From NCBI GenBank assembly GCA_902464615.1, contig CABQKA010000005.1:85475-149474 (forward strand): a stretch of 64,000 nucleotides of DNA, written 5' to 3'. A program made the translations under genes and the position numbers. Shown in pieces: positions 61,101 to 64,000 of this stretch. The notes beneath the pieces were generated by a model that was given only the letters and a program-made list of their open reading frames with translations, was not told where the DNA came from and did no database searches. Source of the stretch: an uncultured Prevotella sp. (GTDB taxonomy: Bacteria > Bacteroidota > Bacteroidia > Bacteroidales > Bacteroidaceae). Every line of letters begins with the position of its first letter. Position 1 is the stretch's first letter.

Positions 61101-61850
61101 ATGGATGCCATGCTCTTCGCCGCCGGGATGGGAAAGCGCCTGAAGCCTTTGACCGACACCACTCCCAAGGCGCTCATCCGGGTCGCAGGAAAGGCCCTCA
61201 TTGATCATATCCTTGAACGTTTACAGGATGCCGGGGCACGACGTGTCGTCATCAACGTTCACCACTACGCAGAACAAATCATTGCCCACCTGCAGCATCA
61301 TTCCTACAGTCTGGACATCGTTTTCTCAAACGAACAGCCGGAATTGCTCGATACCGGCGGCGGTCTGCGCCATGCGGCGCACTACTTTCCGGGCGGCCGG
61401 GAAGCCCACCCCATCCTGCTACACAACGTCGACATTCTAAGCAACGCTGACTTGGCTGCATTCTATGCCGCACACACCGCAAGCAAGGCGGCCCTCCTTG
61501 TTTCCGAAAGGATTGCCACACGCTACCTTCTTTTCGATGACGAATTGCGGTTGCGCGGGTGGATAAACGCCACAACGGGCGAAATACGCAGTCCTTATGC
61601 ACAACTGGACTTAGACAGACTCCACCGCTACGCTTTTTCCGGAATCCATACTTTTTCACCGTCTCTCTTTCCGCTGATGGAACGCTTCCCAAGGAAATTT
61701 TCCATTACAGAGTTCTACCTGTCCGTGTGCGACCGCGTCCCCATTCTTGCCCATCCATGCAACGGACTGAAAGTTTTGGACGTGGGCAAAGTCGAGGCCA
61801 TTGCCCAAGCTGAAACATTCTTGCAGACATTGGGCTATAAGCAGCTATAA
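61101..61850 (+). CDS. Sugar-phosphate nucleotidyltransferase (MurU/NTP_transferase family)
   Basis: This 249-residue cytoplasmic enzyme has the nucleotidyltransferase fold. MLFAAGMGKRLKPLTDTTPK (residues 4-23) is the GxGxRLxPxTxxxPK signature; VINVHHYAEQI, EQPELLDTGGGLRHA and LLHNVDIL hold donor- and metal-binding residues. It resembles MurU, which makes UDP-MurNAc from MurNAc-1-phosphate in cell-wall recycling, and related mannose-1-phosphate guanylyltransferases; the choice cannot be made from sequence, and no kinase partner is next to it. It starts ten bases after a terminator with no visible promoter box, so expression may rest on read-through or a cryptic promoter. Confidence 0.84.
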   Translation: MDAMLFAAGMGKRLKPLTDTTPKALIRVAGKALIDHILERLQDAGARRVVINVHHYAEQIIAHLQHHSYSLDIVFSNEQPELLDTGGGLRHAAHYFPGGREAHPILLHNVDILSNADLAAFYAAHTASKAALLVSERIATRYLLFDDELRLRGWINATTGEIRSPYAQLDLDRLHRYAFSGIHTFSPSLFPLMERFPRKFSITEFYLSVCDRVPILAHPCNGLKVLDVGKVEAIAQAETFLQTLGYKQL

Positions 61851-61876
61851 TGCGGCGCAGCATATAAGGATACCCC

Positions 61877-61915
61877 TTTGGCCATAGAGCGACTCAAACA
61901 GCGTCTATGGCCAAA
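61877..61915. repeat. Perfect 12-bp inverted repeat
   Basis: TTTGGCCATAGA (61877-61888) pairs perfectly with TCTATGGCCAAA (61904-61915). It is 26 bases past the nucleotidyltransferase stop and is the first of three hairpins in a row. Confidence 0.68.
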
Positions 61916-61918
61916 TGC

Positions 61919-61953
61919 TTTGCTCCGATTATGCCAGTCGGATTCGGAGCAAA
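61919..61953. repeat. Perfect 10-bp inverted repeat
   Basis: TTTGCTCCGA (61919-61928) pairs with TCGGAGCAAA (61944-61953), directly after the preceding hairpin. No U-run follows. Confidence 0.62.
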
Positions 61954-61996
61954 ATCCGGATGCCCGGGCACCTTCCCGCAGCCAGAGGAAAAACCG

Positions 61997-62034
61997 ACGG
62001 GCCCTATCCCAGATGCTACTGGAATAAGGCCCGT
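61997..62034. repeat. Dispersed palindromic repeat, member F
   Basis: ACGGGCCCTATCCCAG (61997-62012) pairs with CTGGAATAAGGCCCGT (62019-62034) with G-T style mismatches; a further TTTTAACTGGAATAAGCGG module follows directly. This member shows the module sequence best. Confidence 0.68.
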
Positions 62035-62229
62035 TTTAACTGGAATAAGCGGAACGCAAGCCGCCCGTCGGGAATACGATATTACAACGCTGAAAGCATA
62101 ACACGCCTTCGCGACGCTCACACGAAACGCCTCTGTTGCTCACGGCGCGGCCGGGCTTTGCAGAACACGCAAAAGGCATTGGACGCTGAGGCGCAATGTG
62201 CCAGGCCGCTGACAGTCTGCCGGAGGCTG

Positions 62230-63282
62230 CTACTCAGCCACGGGACGCTGCGAAATCACGACTGAGGCGTCGGGCATAACGAATACATAACTGTGCGTAC
62301 CGTCGGGGGCGTCGGCGGGAGCGCTCACCGGCTTCAACTCCAGCGGTGCCGCATCGGCTGCCTTGACTTGCAACTGTGCAGCTACCGCTCCGGCCTTCTT
62401 GGGGATAAGCGTCAGCATGATGGGCATGCCGCTACGGCCGTACAACATGCCGTCGTTGACCGTCACTTGGTCGTCCACATGCACGCGGCAATCATAGCCT
62501 TCCACAGCCGTTTTTATGGTGTACCACGCTACTGGCTTCAGGCCGGTCACGGTATCCGACGAACAATATATCATGCCGGACGCTATTTTCCCCTTACCGA
62601 GAATCCTGCCAGAATGCACTGCCACTTCGCCGTCTTCACCCGTATAGATAATGTCTCCCTCCCCGCAATTGGCAATCGTGCCGCCGTCCACAGTCACCAG
62701 CGTAGCCCGCACCACGCCAGAACGCTCGTCGCCCGCGTGATTGTTGCAGCTGACTACGCGTACACCTTGCTCCACGGTCACAAAACCTTTGGGCAAATCT
62801 ATGACTGCATTGTCCTGCCCTCCATGTAGCATCAATGGGCCTTGGATGCTGAGCGTAGAATGCGTCTGGTCGGACAGCACGGTGCCTATCCCATAGTTGA
62901 ACAACGTGCCTGGGCCTACAATCTTCAAGTCGAAAGACTGTGTTTCATTCTGCAACAACGCTACAGCGCTCCCCCCCGCCAGCGTAAAACCATTCAAATC
63001 GAGGGTAACCTCACAATTCTCCCCGGAAGGAGCGAGACTGGCGGACTGATCAGCCAAATCTATGCTGGCCAGCAGTTGCACTACCGCCTTCTGCCCACTT
63101 TGAATGCTTGCAAAAGCCTTCGACAAGTCCGGATAAGTTACACTTTCCTTTCCGTCAACCGTAACTTTTACACGACGTGAATCACCTGCGCGTTCACTAC
63201 GCTGAAACGCTCCGGCTGCAAACAAGACCGGTAAACTGAAACAGAAAAACGTGCAAAGAAGAAAAAAGCCTTTAATACGCAT
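62230..63282 (-). CDS. Secreted beta-rich protein of unknown function
   Basis: This 350-residue protein has a clear signal peptide (GFFLLCTFFCFSLPVLFAAG), with cleavage likely after an Ala-x-Ala-type site and no lipobox. The mature part alternates short beta-strand-like stretches with G, N and D turns (LDLNGFTLAGGSAVALLQN, LFNYGIGTVLSDQTHSTL, TVDGGTIANCGEGDIIYTG), suggesting a solenoid or beta-helix over about residues 60-240. Near the end, SYVFVMPDASVVISQ resembles the short YxFxMPxxxVxI strand motif found at the ends of bacterial surface repeat domains. I do not recognise a named family. It is a single-gene unit with its own promoter box and no related neighbour. Confidence 0.7.
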   Translation of the reverse strand: MRIKGFFLLCTFFCFSLPVLFAAGAFQRSERAGDSRRVKVTVDGKESVTYPDLSKAFASIQSGQKAVVQLLASIDLADQSASLAPSGENCEVTLDLNGFTLAGGSAVALLQNETQSFDLKIVGPGTLFNYGIGTVLSDQTHSTLSIQGPLMLHGGQDNAVIDLPKGFVTVEQGVRVVSCNNHAGDERSGVVRATLVTVDGGTIANCGEGDIIYTGEDGEVAVHSGRILGKGKIASGMIYCSSDTVTGLKPVAWYTIKTAVEGYDCRVHVDDQVTVNDGMLYGRSGMPIMLTLIPKKAGAVAAQLQVKAADAAPLELKPVSAPADAPDGTHSYVFVMPDASVVISQRPVAE

Positions 63283-63320
63283 AAAACCACCTATTTTGCC
63301 AATGTCTAAAAGTTAGCGTA

Positions 63321-63328
63321 CAAAAATA
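63321..63328 (-). promoter_or_regulatory. -7 promoter box of the secreted beta-rich protein gene
   Basis: Minus-strand TATTTTTG, an exact -7 match, 39 bases before the ATG at 63282. Confidence 0.62.
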
Positions 63329-63920
63329 CAAGATTTTAACGAATAAGCCGGCATAGAGTCCCATAAAATAATCCCCGGGCGCAGTTTTTGCAGGAATAAT
63401 GTGATGTACACTTTCTGCTAATTTAAAACGGGACAATTATTCGCCCAGGAAACGGTTTAATTCAAAGCTCACGACCCTCATAGTAGCGCTTGGGCTCAGC
63501 TACCAAAGGACAGACGCTTTACGCCTTGCGAAAGGAGAAAGAAGGCGCAGAAAAAAGGTTGGGCTTATCGCAGTAAAAAGGGGCAGACACCTTATCTCCG
63601 CGGCGCAAGTTCCCCACTGAGCCGGCGTCAACCGACAGCGCTCACAACACGGCGGAAAACAAAGTACAAGAGCCATTCCCCGCCGCTGTGCTCCTGTTTC
63701 CCGCCGCACCAAATCTGTCGCAGGAAAACGTCTCTGACGAAGTAAAATGCCGGCGCCGCCACGGCCACCCGGATACGCCGGGCCCGTGCCGCCGCGCGCC
63801 GTTGCAGGAGAGGGCGTGGCTCCCATGCCGCCGCGGGCCGCCCGCGCCGCACAACATGGTCGCCAGCGCCGCGGCAAACTCCGCACCGCCGCTGGCTGCC
63901 GCCCGTGCCGCATCAGATAC
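63329..63920. other. Intergenic stretch at the right edge, strongly GC-rich on its right side
   Basis: About 590 bases without a supportable gene. From about 63740 to 63900 it is dominated by GCC/CGC runs. Open frames on the minus strand translate to Arg/Ala/Gly-rich low-complexity sequence and run through the terminator at 63921-63967, so they are treated as spurious. Confidence 0.5.
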
Positions 63921-63967
63921 ACAAAAAAACCGTTCCCCGGGAAGGAGGTCTTCCTTCGGGGAACGGT
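63921..63967 (-). terminator. Intrinsic terminator of a minus-strand gene beyond the right edge
   Basis: ACCGTTCCCCG (63929-63939) pairs perfectly with CGGGGAACGGT (63957-63967), and GAAGGA/TCTTCC inner bases lengthen the stem. On the minus strand the stem is followed by seven T. It implies a minus-strand gene whose stop codon lies at or beyond base 64000. Confidence 0.82.
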
Positions 63968-64000
63968 CTGCATAAAATCGGCGGCCGCCTGCTCTCCCAC

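Noticed and set aside
61877..62055. Row of hairpins considered as a CRISPR or tandem repeat array
   Set aside because: The three palindromes differ in sequence and spacing, with no identical direct repeats or unique spacers, and no cas genes are present.
63500..64000. Minus-strand open frame reaching the right edge
   Set aside because: It reads through a textbook terminator at 63921-63967 and is Arg/Ala/Gly-rich low complexity. A real gene may end just outside the window instead.

Overview
The window is about 64 kb of a Bacteroidales chromosome, probably Bacteroidaceae or a close relative with moderately high GC. The evidence is the paired SusC/SusD outer-membrane proteins, the fused LpxC-FabZ protein, many Cys-lipobox lipoproteins, DUF4270 and DUF5715 proteins, and the repeated occurrence of the Bacteroidetes-type -7 promoter box (TAnnTTTG). 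No rRNA, tRNA, CRISPR array, transposase or phage gene was recognised. I do not assign a species.

Left part (1-13.4 kb): the end of truA, a secreted GH110 alpha-galactosidase-like enzyme, a Wza-type lipoprotein, a three-gene glycogen operon (debranching enzyme, GT4 glycosyltransferase, GH57 protein), class II fructose-bisphosphate aldolase, phoH-purC, and a DUF5715 protein. From 13.7 to 21.2 kb lies one long minus-strand run: lpxD, lpxC-fabZ, lpxA, a pRiA4b ORF-3-like gene, miaA and a class A penicillin-binding protein. It joins outer-membrane lipid A synthesis with tRNA modification and peptidoglycan synthesis.

Centre (21.8-42.1 kb): a 20-kb minus-strand operon of eight envelope genes. In transcription order it holds a four-module FAS1 (fasciclin) lipoprotein, SusC, SusD, two tandemly duplicated FAS1 lipoproteins, a third smaller FAS1 lipoprotein, a second and divergent SusC, and a second unusually long SusD, closed by a clear terminator. 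No glycoside hydrolase, peptidase, sulfatase or regulator is encoded in it. It is the most unusual locus here and looks like a surface adhesion/capture system coupled to two TonB-dependent transporters.

Right part (42.7-64 kb): a Rid/chorismatase-like protein translationally coupled to a YhcC-type radical SAM protein, an ECF sigma factor without an anti-sigma gene, purT, ppk1-ppx (polyphosphate synthesis and breakdown), an S9 peptidase, a membrane-anchored MORN-GH25 protein with a protease-like but apparently dead N-terminal domain, a YeiH-type transporter, panC-panD-comF, a GT5-like half protein, a DUF4270 lipoprotein, a sugar nucleotidyltransferase and an unknown secreted beta-rich protein.

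Several GC-rich intergenic gaps carry members of one dispersed palindromic repeat family built from a roughly 20-base module (GGAATAAGGCCCGTTTTnAC-like) in alternating orientation. Most transcription units have a visible -7 box and many have strong intrinsic terminators, so unit boundaries can be drawn with fair confidence.
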